Assembly: GCF_009728735.1 (NCBI RefSeq) | Contig: NZ_CP024637.1 | Location: 1-64,000 of the forward strand | Length of the DNA: 64,000 bases | Direction of reading: 5' to 3' | Origin: Pantoea phytobeneficialis | Lineage (GTDB): Bacteria; Pseudomonadota; Gammaproteobacteria; Enterobacterales; Enterobacteriaceae | In this document: one piece after another, positions 43,693-52,068 of the stretch | Layout: each line of letters opens with the position of its first letter | Position numbering within the stretch: the stretch's first letter is position 1 | Program-made: the position numbers and the translations under genes | The notes under the pieces: generated by a model | The model's database searches: none | The model's input: only the letters and a program-made list of their open reading frames with translations | Told to the model about the DNA's origin: nothing

Positions 43693-43710
43693 AAACTAAC
43701 ATGTCAGTTT
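43693..43710. promoter_or_regulatory. Operator-like palindrome overlapping a leader
   Basis: AAACTAACATGTCAGTTT has one mismatch to perfect symmetry. It ends 15 nt before the dehydrogenase ATG, so a bound regulator would cover the start region. Confidence 0.65.
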
Positions 43711-43724
43711 TTAAGAAGGTCGTC

Positions 43725-44684
43725 ATGAAAAAGATTGTGGTTCTTGAACCGGGTTACGAGCATTACCGCGAAGAAGAAGCCATTCTCGCCGCCTTTCATC
43801 CTGAATTTGTGGTCGTCCCTGCCAATGCCTCCCAGGAAACGAAACGGGAGCAGCTGCGTGACGCCGATGCCGTGATGCTGCGTGAAGCGCGTCTTGATAG
43901 CAGCCTGATCGCCGCACTCGATAAATGTCAGGTGATTGTGCGCTACGGCGTGGGGGTCGATAACGTCGACCTCGTGGCCGCCAAAGCGAAAGGGATTTAT
44001 GTCGCGAACGTACCGGATTACGGCTCCGAAGACGTGGCCGAACACGCGCTGGCGTTGTTGCTGGCCGCTACGCGCCGCATAACCTCGCGCGATCATCAGG
44101 TCCATCACGGCCAGTGGAATATTGGTCAGGCCGAGCCGATGTTTCGCATGAGCGGCAAAGTGCTGGGCATTGTTGGCTTTGGCCGCATCGCGCGCTGCCT
44201 CGCCGCCAAAGCGCGTGGCATCGGTTTTCGCTCCCTGCTGGTGTGCGATCCGCTGCTGGATGCGCAAGCCGCTGAAGATGCCGGTGTGGTGCGTGTCTCG
44301 CTGGAAACGCTGTGTCGCGAAGCCGATTTCATCTCCCTCCATGTCCCGTTGTCGGAGAAAACCCGCCATCTGATCGGTGCTGAACAGTTGGCGCTGATGA
44401 AACCCTCCAGTGTGCTGGTGAACACGTCGCGCGGCGGCCTGATCGATGAAACTGCCCTGTTCCACGCACTGCAAAACCGTCAGTTATTTGCTGCTGGCCT
44501 TGACGTGTTCGAACAGGAACCGATCCGCGCCGACCATCCGCTGCTGACGTTATCCAACGTGATCTGTACCGACCATACCGCCTGGTTCACCGAAGAGTCG
44601 GTGATTGAACTGCAACGCAAAGCCGCGCAGGAAGTGCTGCGTGTCTTTGAAGGCAACAAACCCCTGAATTGGGTGAATCGCTAA
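43725..44684 (+). CDS. D-2-hydroxyacid dehydrogenase (phosphoglycerate-dehydrogenase-like)
   Basis: 319 residues. The NAD fold GKVLGIVGFGRIARCLA is at about 153-169. RYGVGVDNVDLVAAKAKGI, NTSRGGLIDE and TDHTAWFTEES carry the family Arg, Glu and His residues. It probably oxidises a 2-hydroxy acid or reduces its keto form in the neighbouring pathway. The ATG at 43725, with AAGAAGG upstream, is preferred to an ATG at 43701 that falls inside the operator-like palindrome. Confidence 0.87.
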   Translation: MKKIVVLEPGYEHYREEEAILAAFHPEFVVVPANASQETKREQLRDADAVMLREARLDSSLIAALDKCQVIVRYGVGVDNVDLVAAKAKGIYVANVPDYGSEDVAEHALALLLAATRRITSRDHQVHHGQWNIGQAEPMFRMSGKVLGIVGFGRIARCLAAKARGIGFRSLLVCDPLLDAQAAEDAGVVRVSLETLCREADFISLHVPLSEKTRHLIGAEQLALMKPSSVLVNTSRGGLIDETALFHALQNRQLFAAGLDVFEQEPIRADHPLLTLSNVICTDHTAWFTEESVIELQRKAAQEVLRVFEGNKPLNWVNR

Positions 44685-44712
44685 TCACCCGCCCTGCCAA
44701 GAGGAAAACAAG

Positions 44713-45369
44713 ATGTATAGCAAAGAGATTATTGACGGTTATCGCGCCATTTTTTCTACCGCATCGATTGCCGATGCCTGCGACCAGATTGTCGGTCAAA
44801 CCATGTTTCTGCCGTTTGAGGTGAAAAACCGTATCAATGACAAGAAGATCGTCGGCCCGGCCGTCACGATTCTGGAAGATGTCACAGACGAAAAATTACC
44901 ACCGCAACACGCACTGGATGCCATTGATGAGTCCGAAGCGGGTTCAGTGATTGTCATTGGCGGCAGCCCGGCGCTGGAGAACGTTGCCGTCTGGGGTGGA
45001 CTGATGACCGCAGGTGCGGTCGCCAATAAACATGAAGGCGCGGTGCTGATGGGCGGTGTACGCGACCTTACTGAGATCCGCCGTGATTACGATTTCCCGG
45101 TTTACGCCAAAACCGTCACCCCTGGCACCACGTTGGGTCGTTTCAAAACCCTTGATGCGAATGTCGCGCTGAAGCTGGGTGAAGTGACCATTCACCCTGG
45201 TGACCTGATTGTTGGTGATGTTGATGGCGTGGTTTGTGTGCCGAAAGCCCACGTTGATGCGGTGCTGGAACTGTCCAAATCCATCGACCAGCGCGAGCTG
45301 GAGCAGGCTAAGCTGATTATCCAGTCAGGATCGCTGCGCGAAGGCCTGGCTAAATACGGCCGCATTTAA
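44713..45369 (+). CDS. RraA-fold protein (HMG/OAA aldolase-like)
   Basis: 218 residues of the RraA/MenG-like fold, which includes 4-hydroxy-4-methyl-2-oxoglutarate aldolases and oxaloacetate decarboxylases. Visible features: SIADACDQIVG near 17-27, GGLMTAGAVANKHEGAVLMGGVRD with the catalytic R/D pair, and GDLIVGDVDGVVCVPKAH. In a catabolic operon an aldolase or decarboxylase of a 2-keto acid is more likely than RNase E inhibition. It follows the dehydrogenase by 28 nt. Confidence 0.85.
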   Translation: MYSKEIIDGYRAIFSTASIADACDQIVGQTMFLPFEVKNRINDKKIVGPAVTILEDVTDEKLPPQHALDAIDESEAGSVIVIGGSPALENVAVWGGLMTAGAVANKHEGAVLMGGVRDLTEIRRDYDFPVYAKTVTPGTTLGRFKTLDANVALKLGEVTIHPGDLIVGDVDGVVCVPKAHVDAVLELSKSIDQRELEQAKLIIQSGSLREGLAKYGRI

Positions 45370-45420
45370 CCGTGAGAAGCGGCCCGGTACCCTGCTGTGG
45401 CCGCCTGACAGGACAACATA

Positions 45421-46353
45421 ATGAAAGATCTGGATATTCTCTCCTTCGGTGAACCACTGTACGAATTCAGTCAGTTACCGCAGGCACAACAACCGGTCAG
45501 CTATCTTAGCGGTTATGGCGGCGACACCTCGAACTTTGCCGTCAGCGCCGCTCGTCAGGGTGCCAGGGTGGCGATGTTTACACAGCTCGGCAACGATGTG
45601 TTTGGCGATCAATTTGTCGCGTTGTGGCAGCAGGAAAATGTCCGATGCGACTGGGTGCTGCGCCACGAAGAGGCGCCGACCGGTATCTATTTTATCAGTC
45701 ACGACGCCAGCGGCCACCATTTCACCTTTTATCGCAAAGGCTCTGCGGCTTCACGTCTGCGTCCGAAGGACTTACCGGAAGCCGCGATTGCCGCGGCAAA
45801 ACTGCTGCATACCTCCGCCATTACCCTGGCGATCAGTGACAACGCCTGCGACAGCGTCTTTGCCGCACTGGAACTGGCATGTAACCATCAAACGTTGACT
45901 TCTTTCGATACCAATCTGCGCCTGAAACTGTGGCCGCTGGCCCGCGCTCGTGCGGTGATCCATGAGGTTGCGCGTCTGGTGGATATTTGTATGCCAAGCC
46001 TTGATGAGGCGCGACTGTTGACCGGCTTACAGGATGCCGATGCCATTGCCGATTTTTATCTGCATCTTGGCGTGAAACACGTCGTATTGAAAATGGGCAG
46101 TGAAGGCGCGATGTATGCCAGCGCAGAGGAACGCGTGGTGGCGACCGGGCACCAGGTCGCCACTGTCGATGCAACCGGCGCGGGCGATTGCTTCTCGGGT
46201 GCCTTCCTGACTCGATTGCTGGCGGGCGATGCCGCGCGAAACGCCCTGCACTACGCTAACGCCGCCGCCGCGCTTACCACCACCGGCTATGGCGCAGTCG
46301 CGCCAATTCCCACCCGTGCGCAGGTTGAGGCCTTTTTGCACCAGGCGCGTTAA
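45421..46353 (+). CDS. PfkB-family kinase, KDG-kinase-like
   Basis: 310 residues of the ribokinase/PfkB family. It has GGDTSNFAVSAARQGARVAMF near the start and the catalytic ATGAGDCFSGAF signature near 255. KdgK-type features (SFDTNLRLKLW, MPSLDEARLLTG) suggest 2-keto-3-deoxy-sugar-acid phosphorylation. It is last in the operon after the MFS permease, dehydrogenase and RraA-fold protein. Confidence 0.87.
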   Translation: MKDLDILSFGEPLYEFSQLPQAQQPVSYLSGYGGDTSNFAVSAARQGARVAMFTQLGNDVFGDQFVALWQQENVRCDWVLRHEEAPTGIYFISHDASGHHFTFYRKGSAASRLRPKDLPEAAIAAAKLLHTSAITLAISDNACDSVFAALELACNHQTLTSFDTNLRLKLWPLARARAVIHEVARLVDICMPSLDEARLLTGLQDADAIADFYLHLGVKHVVLKMGSEGAMYASAEERVVATGHQVATVDATGAGDCFSGAFLTRLLAGDAARNALHYANAAAALTTTGYGAVAPIPTRAQVEAFLHQAR

Positions 46354-46358
46354 ATCCT

Positions 46359-46397
46359 GTGCCAGCCCATTCTCACCACTTTCGACAGGGCTGGCAC
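46359..46397. terminator. Stem-loop between convergent genes
   Basis: GTGCCAGCCC and GGGCTGGCAC, perfect 10-bp arms around a 19-nt loop. It sits between the convergent KDG-kinase-like and acyltransferase genes. There is no T-run, so bidirectional termination is only probable. Confidence 0.55.
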
Positions 46398-46401
46398 GGT
46401 C

Positions 46402-47535
46402 TCAAAGTCTTGCCGCCACCGGCACTGCGGCTTTCTTCGTCTTCACCTTTAACCCGAACAACATTGATGCGATACGCGATCGTTTGATGAGCAAATAGCA
46501 CAGGGTACTGAAAGCGACGCCAATGAAGCAGTTGATCAGGACATAGATAATCGACAGATTGGCTGGCAACCAGACATCCATCAGCCAGGAGAAAGTGATC
46601 ACCACCGGATAATGCAACAGATAAATAATCAGCGCGGAATCGACCACGCCGGTAAGTAACGGATTTTCCTTTACCGGCAGGCGTTCAAAGATAAATACCA
46701 GCCAGTAAGCAAGCTGGAACGAGAGAACGCTACCTGCCAGCACCGGCAGATATTTTAACGCGCTGGCAATATGATGATGAGCAACGACGTAAAATCCCAG
46801 CCAGGTAACCAGCGCCATTCCCGCAATCAACCACTTATTTATTATCCAGGAATTGACGTAAGTGGCTATTTTCTCGCGATTAACGTACAACGCATAGCCA
46901 GCCGCATAGTACACCAGAAAACGCGCAGTCACCGGCACCAACTCGATAAACTCCCCCTGCCCTTTAACCAGGAACTTAAGAAAGAAGCAGATGTTGGCAA
47001 GCGCAATCAGGGTCACCAGTAGCCACGGCAGTGATAATCGTTCGAGCTGTCTGGCAGCAAATTGATAAAATACCGGGGGGATGACTAATGACATCACTGA
47101 CAGTGAAACCAGGAACCACAAGTGATGCATCATTGAATAACTGTGTAACCAGCCAGCTAACGTTAACGGCGTTCCTTTCATTTGCCAGGCAATAATATAC
47201 ATCAGCGGTGGCAGGAATAAATACGCGGTAATAAGCGGAGCCAGAACTCGCTTCAAGCGATTATCACGAAACATCTGCTGCCCTTTACGTAATACCACCA
47301 GGGCAGAAAACATCCCCGAAAGAAAGAAAAACACCTCCATCCTGAAAGTATGGAACATGCTGAGGAAAGCGGTAAATAACTCCGATGGATCACGCTGCGC
47401 AACATAATACCAGCCATTTTCACCCGGAAGACTTCTTGAAGCATGTAAGAGAACACCCTCAAGAATTAATCCCGCGCGCAGCAAATCCAGGCCGATGTTT
47501 CGGCCAGACAAAAACGACGGCGTATTCATGTTCAC
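46402..47535 (-). CDS. Acyltransferase-3 family membrane protein (OpgC-like)
   Basis: 377 residues with about ten membrane helices. The opening GLDLLRAGLILEGVLLHASR carries the family His, and FRMEVFFFLSGMFSALV, HHLWFLVSLSVM and LHYPVVITFSWL follow. The family O-acylates periplasmic glucans, exopolysaccharide or lipopolysaccharide, with OpgC adding succinyl groups to glucans. The actual acceptor is unknown. It stands alone between a convergent operon and an AT-rich region. Confidence 0.83.
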   Translation of the reverse strand: MNMNTPSFLSGRNIGLDLLRAGLILEGVLLHASRSLPGENGWYYVAQRDPSELFTAFLSMFHTFRMEVFFFLSGMFSALVVLRKGQQMFRDNRLKRVLAPLITAYLFLPPLMYIIAWQMKGTPLTLAGWLHSYSMMHHLWFLVSLSVMSLVIPPVFYQFAARQLERLSLPWLLVTLIALANICFFLKFLVKGQGEFIELVPVTARFLVYYAAGYALYVNREKIATYVNSWIINKWLIAGMALVTWLGFYVVAHHHIASALKYLPVLAGSVLSFQLAYWLVFIFERLPVKENPLLTGVVDSALIIYLLHYPVVITFSWLMDVWLPANLSIIYVLINCFIGVAFSTLCYLLIKRSRIASMLFGLKVKTKKAAVPVAARL

Positions 47536-48100
47536 ACCTCGAAGATGAATTATTTAAAGGACGTGATACTGATGAGATTGATGCTAACAGTTCGTATGGT
47601 TGTTTAGCGTTCGTTTACACATTTTAGGAAAATCGCTATTGCAAAATCTTGTCAACTCTAAAGAAAAATTAATCCTGATAAGATTAACCTGATAAAGCGA
47701 AGCGTAACTTGATGAATTAATGTGATATCATCGAGGTTAAGATAAAACTCACTAACTGGATGATTTATCTAATGTGACAAAAGCATTTCACTAAAAAGCA
47801 GGTATCCTTACAATAGGTTTGCATATGATTACAATGTAAAGAATATATAATCAGTTTTCGATCAAAATAAAATAATAAAAATAAATACCGCTAAACAAAT
47901 AATTCAAAAAGGAAAGGGGAAATAATCGTATCACCATGATTTTAAATAAAATAATAAAAAATCACCAGGTTCAATTAACAATATCTTTAGAATTGCGCAA
48001 GGTTTAGGAATGCTCTTATGGTATTTATTATGCCTGAACGTGGCATATATACTCTTTTCATCAGAAGCTATTCACACTCCAAAGAAAAGGCAGATTAGCG
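47536..48100. other. AT-rich non-coding stretch
   Basis: 565 nt, clearly AT-richer than the rest, with runs such as AAAATAATAAAAATAAATAC. It contains no convincing frame. It holds the acyltransferase promoter to the left and, to the right, promoter-like TATGGTATTTATTATG (48016 on) and the AAGAAAAGG leader of the GDSL hydrolase. It is typical of H-NS-bound, transferred DNA. Confidence 0.65.
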
Positions 48101-48868
48101 ATGAAAGCGATATTTTACTTCCTTAGCGCGTTATCTCTTGTCATCACAGCATTGAGTCCGTTTGTTTATGCAGCAAACAATACCGAAAATAAGTTTATTA
48201 TTGAAGCCTATGGTGGTTCCAGCACTCAGGGTGCAATGGCGGTGCGGGAAAATGGCAAAGTACACCCCATTTTTATAAAAAATAATGAAATAGGCCTGAT
48301 CAACCAATTTATCAAAGACAAATACGGCGATGGGATTCAGGTTGTGAATAAAGGCGCATCGTCATCCCAGGCGATGGATCTGTTGAACGGTAAATACTTT
48401 TATAAGAACAATAAAAGCTGGCGCGAGGAGATGAAAAAGTCTCCAGCCAGAATCATCCTGTTGAACTTTGCCACTAACGATGCCAGACATTTCCATTACC
48501 AGGATATTGAACCTGACTATCGCGTCAGCCCGGATCAATACATTAAGGTCATGGCGCAACTGGTGAATATTGCTCGTGCTGCCGGTAAGGAGGTGATTTT
48601 ACAGGAACCCCACCCTATTTGCGGCGGTGCAGCCAGGTGGAATATCGGACCTTATGTCACACAACTGGATAAGCTGGCGCGCGCAGAATCCGTACCATTG
48701 TCGAGACAATACCAACGTATCCTGAACATGAATAACTGGCAGTCTTTGTTATCACCAGATTGTGTTCATCCTTCGGAGCAACTTTATCGCATCAAAGCGG
48801 AAGAGACGTTCTCGGTTTTGGTGGCGCATTATGGCGCGCAGCTAGCGGCGGCAGGCACACACCGGTAG
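48101..48868 (+). CDS. Secreted SGNH/GDSL-type hydrolase
   Basis: 255 residues. The signal peptide at about 1-24 ends PFVYA before ANNTENKF. SGNH blocks are visible: IEAYGGSSTQGAM (nucleophile Ser), VNKGASSS (Gly), NFATNDARHF (Asn), and SPDCVHPS with the Asp and His. It is an esterase or lipase-like enzyme, possibly removing acyl or acetyl groups from polysaccharide in the periplasm or outside the cell. It sits at the edge of an AT-rich region and its codon use is also AT-leaning. Confidence 0.83.
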   Translation: MKAIFYFLSALSLVITALSPFVYAANNTENKFIIEAYGGSSTQGAMAVRENGKVHPIFIKNNEIGLINQFIKDKYGDGIQVVNKGASSSQAMDLLNGKYFYKNNKSWREEMKKSPARIILLNFATNDARHFHYQDIEPDYRVSPDQYIKVMAQLVNIARAAGKEVILQEPHPICGGAARWNIGPYVTQLDKLARAESVPLSRQYQRILNMNNWQSLLSPDCVHPSEQLYRIKAEETFSVLVAHYGAQLAAAGTHR

Positions 48869-48920
48869 CGGCGCAATTTATTGCGCGTATTTTTACCGCG
48901 CGATAAATCGCGTCGCTACG
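48864..48920. repeat. Paired GC-rich palindromic repeats
   Basis: GGTAGCGGCGCAATTTATTG on the left and CGCGATAAATCGCGTCGCTACG on the right form imperfect facing arms. They start within the last bases of the GDSL gene. Confidence 0.72.
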
Positions 48921-49017
48921 TAATCTGCCTGCACATAGCGCGATTTCCTCCATGTCCGTGTGGCAACATTTCTGGTATACATACTCCTCTAATCAGTGTG
49001 GAGCAGATAGCAGAACT

Positions 49018-49653
49018 ATGGCGCAGGATCTTCTGAAAGATGTGGTGTACAAACGAATCAAGGACATGATCGTTAATGGTTCGCTGCCGATGGGCGGTAA
49101 GCTTTCAGAATCTGCCCTTGCTACTCGCTTAGCCGCCAGTAAAGCCCCGGTACGCGATGCCTTACGTCGTTTGCAAAGCGAAGGCCTGGTGCAGATTAAG
49201 CCCAAAAGCGGCACCTTTGTGTTTAGTCTTAATGACCTGGAATTTAAAGATTTGCTCGAATTTCGCTTCTATGTGGAATCGAAAGCGATGGAACTGGCCC
49301 TGAAAAAGAACCCGAAACAGCTGGTGCAGGAGATTTCGGCGATTCTTGATAACATGGAGTTCTGCATCAATAACGGCTCCAGCGTCGAATATATCCGCCT
49401 GGATAACCTGTTCCATCAGGCGTTGTTTACCTGGTGCCAGAATCCCTATCTTGAGCAAGCCTACACCCTGATCTCATCGCGCATGGCGACTATCCGTAAT
49501 TATCTCGGCAGTAACGACGAACATATGCATCGTTCATGGGATCAGCACGTCACTATCGTTACCGCGCTGCGTAATAACGACTACGACAGCGCGTTGGTGG
49601 CATTGCAGGGACATATCCTGCCGGAATTCGGCGCTTACTGGGGTCTGCTGTAA
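49018..49653 (+). CDS. GntR-family regulator, FCD subfamily
   Basis: 211 residues. The winged helix-turn-helix is at about 10-70 (LPMGGKLSESALATRLAAS, then APVRDALRRLQSEGLVQ and IKPKSGTFV). An all-helical FCD domain follows with its metal/ligand His region (LFHQALFTW, DQHVTIVTALRNND). Members control organic-acid and sugar-acid genes. No catabolic operon touches it, so it could be a trans regulator of the sugar-acid cluster 2.7 kb upstream. The ATG at 49018 is chosen over one at 48952 for domain fit. A GGTATACATAC palindrome-like site lies about 35-45 nt before it and may be autoregulatory. Confidence 0.85.
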   Translation: MAQDLLKDVVYKRIKDMIVNGSLPMGGKLSESALATRLAASKAPVRDALRRLQSEGLVQIKPKSGTFVFSLNDLEFKDLLEFRFYVESKAMELALKKNPKQLVQEISAILDNMEFCINNGSSVEYIRLDNLFHQALFTWCQNPYLEQAYTLISSRMATIRNYLGSNDEHMHRSWDQHVTIVTALRNNDYDSALVALQGHILPEFGAYWGLL

Positions 49654-49727
49654 TCCTGCCTGTGCCGGGTCTGCTCCCGGCGTAACGGCAACGCGACAAA
49701 CAATCTCCCTTGTCATCTCTGGGTTAT

Positions 49728-49753
49728 TATTGTTATGTTATAACATAACAATA
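49728..49753. promoter_or_regulatory. Zur-type operator, perfect 26-nt palindrome
   Basis: A perfect palindrome centred on ATGTTATAACAT with TATTGTT and AACAATA outer arms. Its core fits the E. coli Zur consensus (ATGTTATAnTATAACAT-like). It ends 20 nt before the CobW-type gene. Regulation of zinc-starvation chaperones by Zur is well known for this gene type. Confidence 0.8.
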
Positions 49754-49773
49754 TGTACTTCAGAGGTCATGCT

Positions 49774-50997
49774 ATGTCGTTAATTCAGGATTCACGTCTC
49801 CCCGTCACAGTTCTTTCTGGCTTTCTCGGTGCCGGGAAGACCACGCTGCTTAACCATATTCTCAATAACCGCGCTGGCCGCCGGGTAGCGGTGATCGTCA
49901 ATGATATGTCGGAAGTGAATATTGATGCCGCGCTGGTTCGCAATGGTGGTGCGGAGCTTTCCCGTACCGATGAAAAGCTGGTGGAGATGAGCAACGGTTG
50001 CATTTGCTGCACGTTGCGCGAGGATTTGCTGCTGGAAGTGCGCCGCCTGGCCGAGGCAGGCCGCTTTGATCAGTTGGTGATCGAATCCACCGGAATTTCC
50101 GAACCTCTGCCGGTCGCGGAAACCTTCACATTCGCGGATGAAGACGGTCAGAGCCTGTCACAATTCGCCCGACTGGATACCATGGTCACGGTGGTGGATG
50201 GTTTTAATTTCCTGCGTGATTACCGTTCAACCGACTCCCTGCAAGCGCGAGGCGAATCACTGGGCGAGGCCGATGCCCGCTCGGTGGTCGATTTGTTAGT
50301 CGATCAAATTGAGTTTTGCGATATGCTGGTGGTGAATAAAACCGATTTGATTAATCAGGACGATCAGCAAACGCTGTACGCCATGCTGCGTTCACTTAAT
50401 CCACGCGCCCGGATTGTATTTTCACACTTTGGGCAGGTGCCGCTGGATGAGGTGCTGGAAACCGGGCGTTTTGATTTCGACGCTGCATCCCAGGCGCCCG
50501 GTTGGTTGCAGGAACTGCGCGGCGAACATCAACCAGAAACGGAGGAGTACGGCATCCGCAGTTTTGTCTATCGTGCACGTCGCCCGTTCCATCCACAGCG
50601 TTTCTGGCATGCGGTGAATCATCAACTGGAAGGGGTAATCCGTTCAAAAGGTTATTTCTGGCTGGCAAGCCGCCCGGAGTATGCGGCAATGTGGTCACAG
50701 GCTGGAGCCGTGGCGCGCCACGGCTATGCCGGTCACTGGTGGGCCAGTATCCCGCGTGAACGCTGGCCGCAGGATGAAGAATCGCTGGCGTTTATTGCCC
50801 GTCACTGGCAGGAAGGCATCGGTGATGCGCGTCAGGAACTGGTGTTTATCGGTATCGAGATGGATGAAGATCAGGTACGCAATGCGCTGGAGCACGCCCT
50901 GCTGACCCCCGCAGAGATGGCGGCTGGCCCGGCAAGTTGGGTGACATTGCCTGATCCTCTGCCGGAATGGTTCGAGCATGACGCCGTGGACGCGTAA
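49774..50997 (+). CDS. zigA: CobW/COG0523 zinc metallochaperone GTPase
   Basis: 407 residues. The P-loop is GFLGAGKTT, the metal motif GCICCTL (CxCC) is at about 73-79, the NKTD GTP motif follows, and the CobW C-terminal domain has [10 protein letters not shown] and WLASRPEY. This matches the ZigA/YciC branch, which moves zinc to enzymes in zinc starvation using GTP. The ATG at 49774 has AGAGG in front. An ATG at 49753 would start in the palindrome and lacks a site. The Zur-type palindrome upstream supports the role. Confidence 0.88.
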   Translation: MSLIQDSRLPVTVLSGFLGAGKTTLLNHILNNRAGRRVAVIVNDMSEVNIDAALVRNGGAELSRTDEKLVEMSNGCICCTLREDLLLEVRRLAEAGRFDQLVIESTGISEPLPVAETFTFADEDGQSLSQFARLDTMVTVVDGFNFLRDYRSTDSLQARGESLGEADARSVVDLLVDQIEFCDMLVVNKTDLINQDDQQTLYAMLRSLNPRARIVFSHFGQVPLDEVLETGRFDFDAASQAPGWLQELRGEHQPETEEYGIRSFVYRARRPFHPQRFWHAVNHQLEGVIRSKGYFWLASRPEYAAMWSQAGAVARHGYAGHWWASIPRERWPQDEESLAFIARHWQEGIGDARQELVFIGIEMDEDQVRNALEHALLTPAEMAAGPASWVTLPDPLPEWFEHDAVDA

Positions 50998-51086
50998 TCG
51001 CACAGAAAGCAACAAATGGCTACGCTTTTCCATCAAGGTCAGGAGTATGCTGAATTGCAGCATTTACCCTTACAGGAGAAGACGTT

Positions 51087-51272
51087 ATGCCAGAAGTTGT
51101 TGTCTATGCCGCGGAAGGCCGCACCACTGAACAGAAAAAGAAACTGCTGAAAGCTATCACCACTGCCGTGTCTGATTCGTTTGAGATCGATGCCAATTCC
51201 GTGGTGGTGTCAATTGTCGAAACGCCGTTACATATGAAATCGAAGGGTGGCATTCCGTTTGACGAGCGTTAA
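51087..51272 (+). CDS. Small 4-oxalocrotonate-tautomerase-like protein
   Basis: 61 residues. The sequence starts Met-Pro-Glu, so a catalytic N-terminal Pro follows Met removal, as in the 4-OT superfamily. LLKAITTAVSDSFEI and the tail are typical. It forms small oligomers that tautomerise keto acids or act as dehalogenase-like enzymes, with no specific substrate known here. An AGGAG lies 8 nt upstream and a hairpin terminator follows the stop. Confidence 0.83.
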   Translation: MPEVVVYAAEGRTTEQKKKLLKAITTAVSDSFEIDANSVVVSIVETPLHMKSKGGIPFDER

Positions 51273-51285
51273 CGGATACCCCCTC

Positions 51286-51312
51286 TCCTGCCCATGATCC
51301 TGATGGGCAGGA
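51286..51312 (+). terminator. Rho-independent-like terminator
   Basis: TCCTGCCCAT and ATGGGCAGGA arms around a 7-nt loop, followed by TTTCCCTTTCTT, 14 nt after the tautomerase stop. Confidence 0.8.
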
Positions 51313-51380
51313 TTTCCCTTTCTTACCTTTATCCCGTCTGCAAATATCGCTACCCTAGGGCCGCTTAACTTGTACAACTT

Positions 51381-51456
51381 CGTAGCGGCGTGATTTATCG
51401 CGCAATTCTGTGCGTGGGGTGTGAAAACCCGCGCGATAAATCACGCCGCCACACGC
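51381..51456. repeat. Paired GC-rich palindromic repeats
   Basis: CGTAGCGGCGTGATTTATCG on the left and GCGCGATAAATCACGCCGCC on the right, facing each other with about 25 nt between. They lie upstream of the acetyltransferase gene. Confidence 0.72.
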
Positions 51457-51480
51457 ACTTTTCTTTCTTCTGGAGTCTCA

Positions 51481-51972
51481 ATGTCCCTGCCGTTGTTCCG
51501 CCGCCCCACTCTGAATGATGTTGACCGTTGCTTTGAAATTGAAATCACCGCCTATGAGGGTGATGAAGCCGCAACCCGCGAGAAGATCGCCACCCGCATC
51601 GCTGACTATCCGCAAGGCTTTTTACTGCTGGAAGTGGACGGCCAGGCCGTTGGTTTTATCAACTCAGGCTGTGCCTGGGAAGTGGTGATGTCCGACGAAG
51701 CCTTTAAGGAACTGGTGGGACACGATGCAGCCGCGCCTAATGTGGTGATTATGTCGGTGGTGGTTGACCCGCAATGGCAGGGCAAGGGTTATGCGGCGCA
51801 GCTGATGCATACCTTTATTGATGAGCAGCGAGCGCTGGGCAAGCAGAGTATTCACCTGATGTGCAAGACCCAACATATCGAGCTGTACCGCAAGTTTGGT
51901 TTCGCTTATATCAAACCGTCGGAATCTGACCACGGCGGCATGGCGTGGCATGAGATGATTAAAACGCTGTAA
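51481..51972 (+). CDS. GNAT acetyltransferase (arylalkylamine-type)
   Basis: 163 residues. LLEVDGQAVGFI leads into VIMSVVVDPQWQGKGYAAQLM, the acetyl-CoA-binding loop, then IELYRKFGF near the end. It resembles the AANAT-like branch that acetylates amines or polyamines. The ATG at 51481 has TCTGGAG upstream; the longer frame to 51421 runs through a repeat. Substrate unknown. Confidence 0.83.
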   Translation: MSLPLFRRPTLNDVDRCFEIEITAYEGDEAATREKIATRIADYPQGFLLLEVDGQAVGFINSGCAWEVVMSDEAFKELVGHDAAAPNVVIMSVVVDPQWQGKGYAAQLMHTFIDEQRALGKQSIHLMCKTQHIELYRKFGFAYIKPSESDHGGMAWHEMIKTL

Positions 51973-52068
51973 CGGTTGTACTGGCAAAGATGCGTAGCGG
52001 CGCAATTCCGCTTCGCAGCCAGCGAATTTTCAGTATCATAGCCCGATCTGTCGTTTTCTGGATTGAGT

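Noticed and set aside
43704..44474. Minus-strand frame opposite the hydroxyacid dehydrogenase
   Set aside because: Shadow frame without any family motif.
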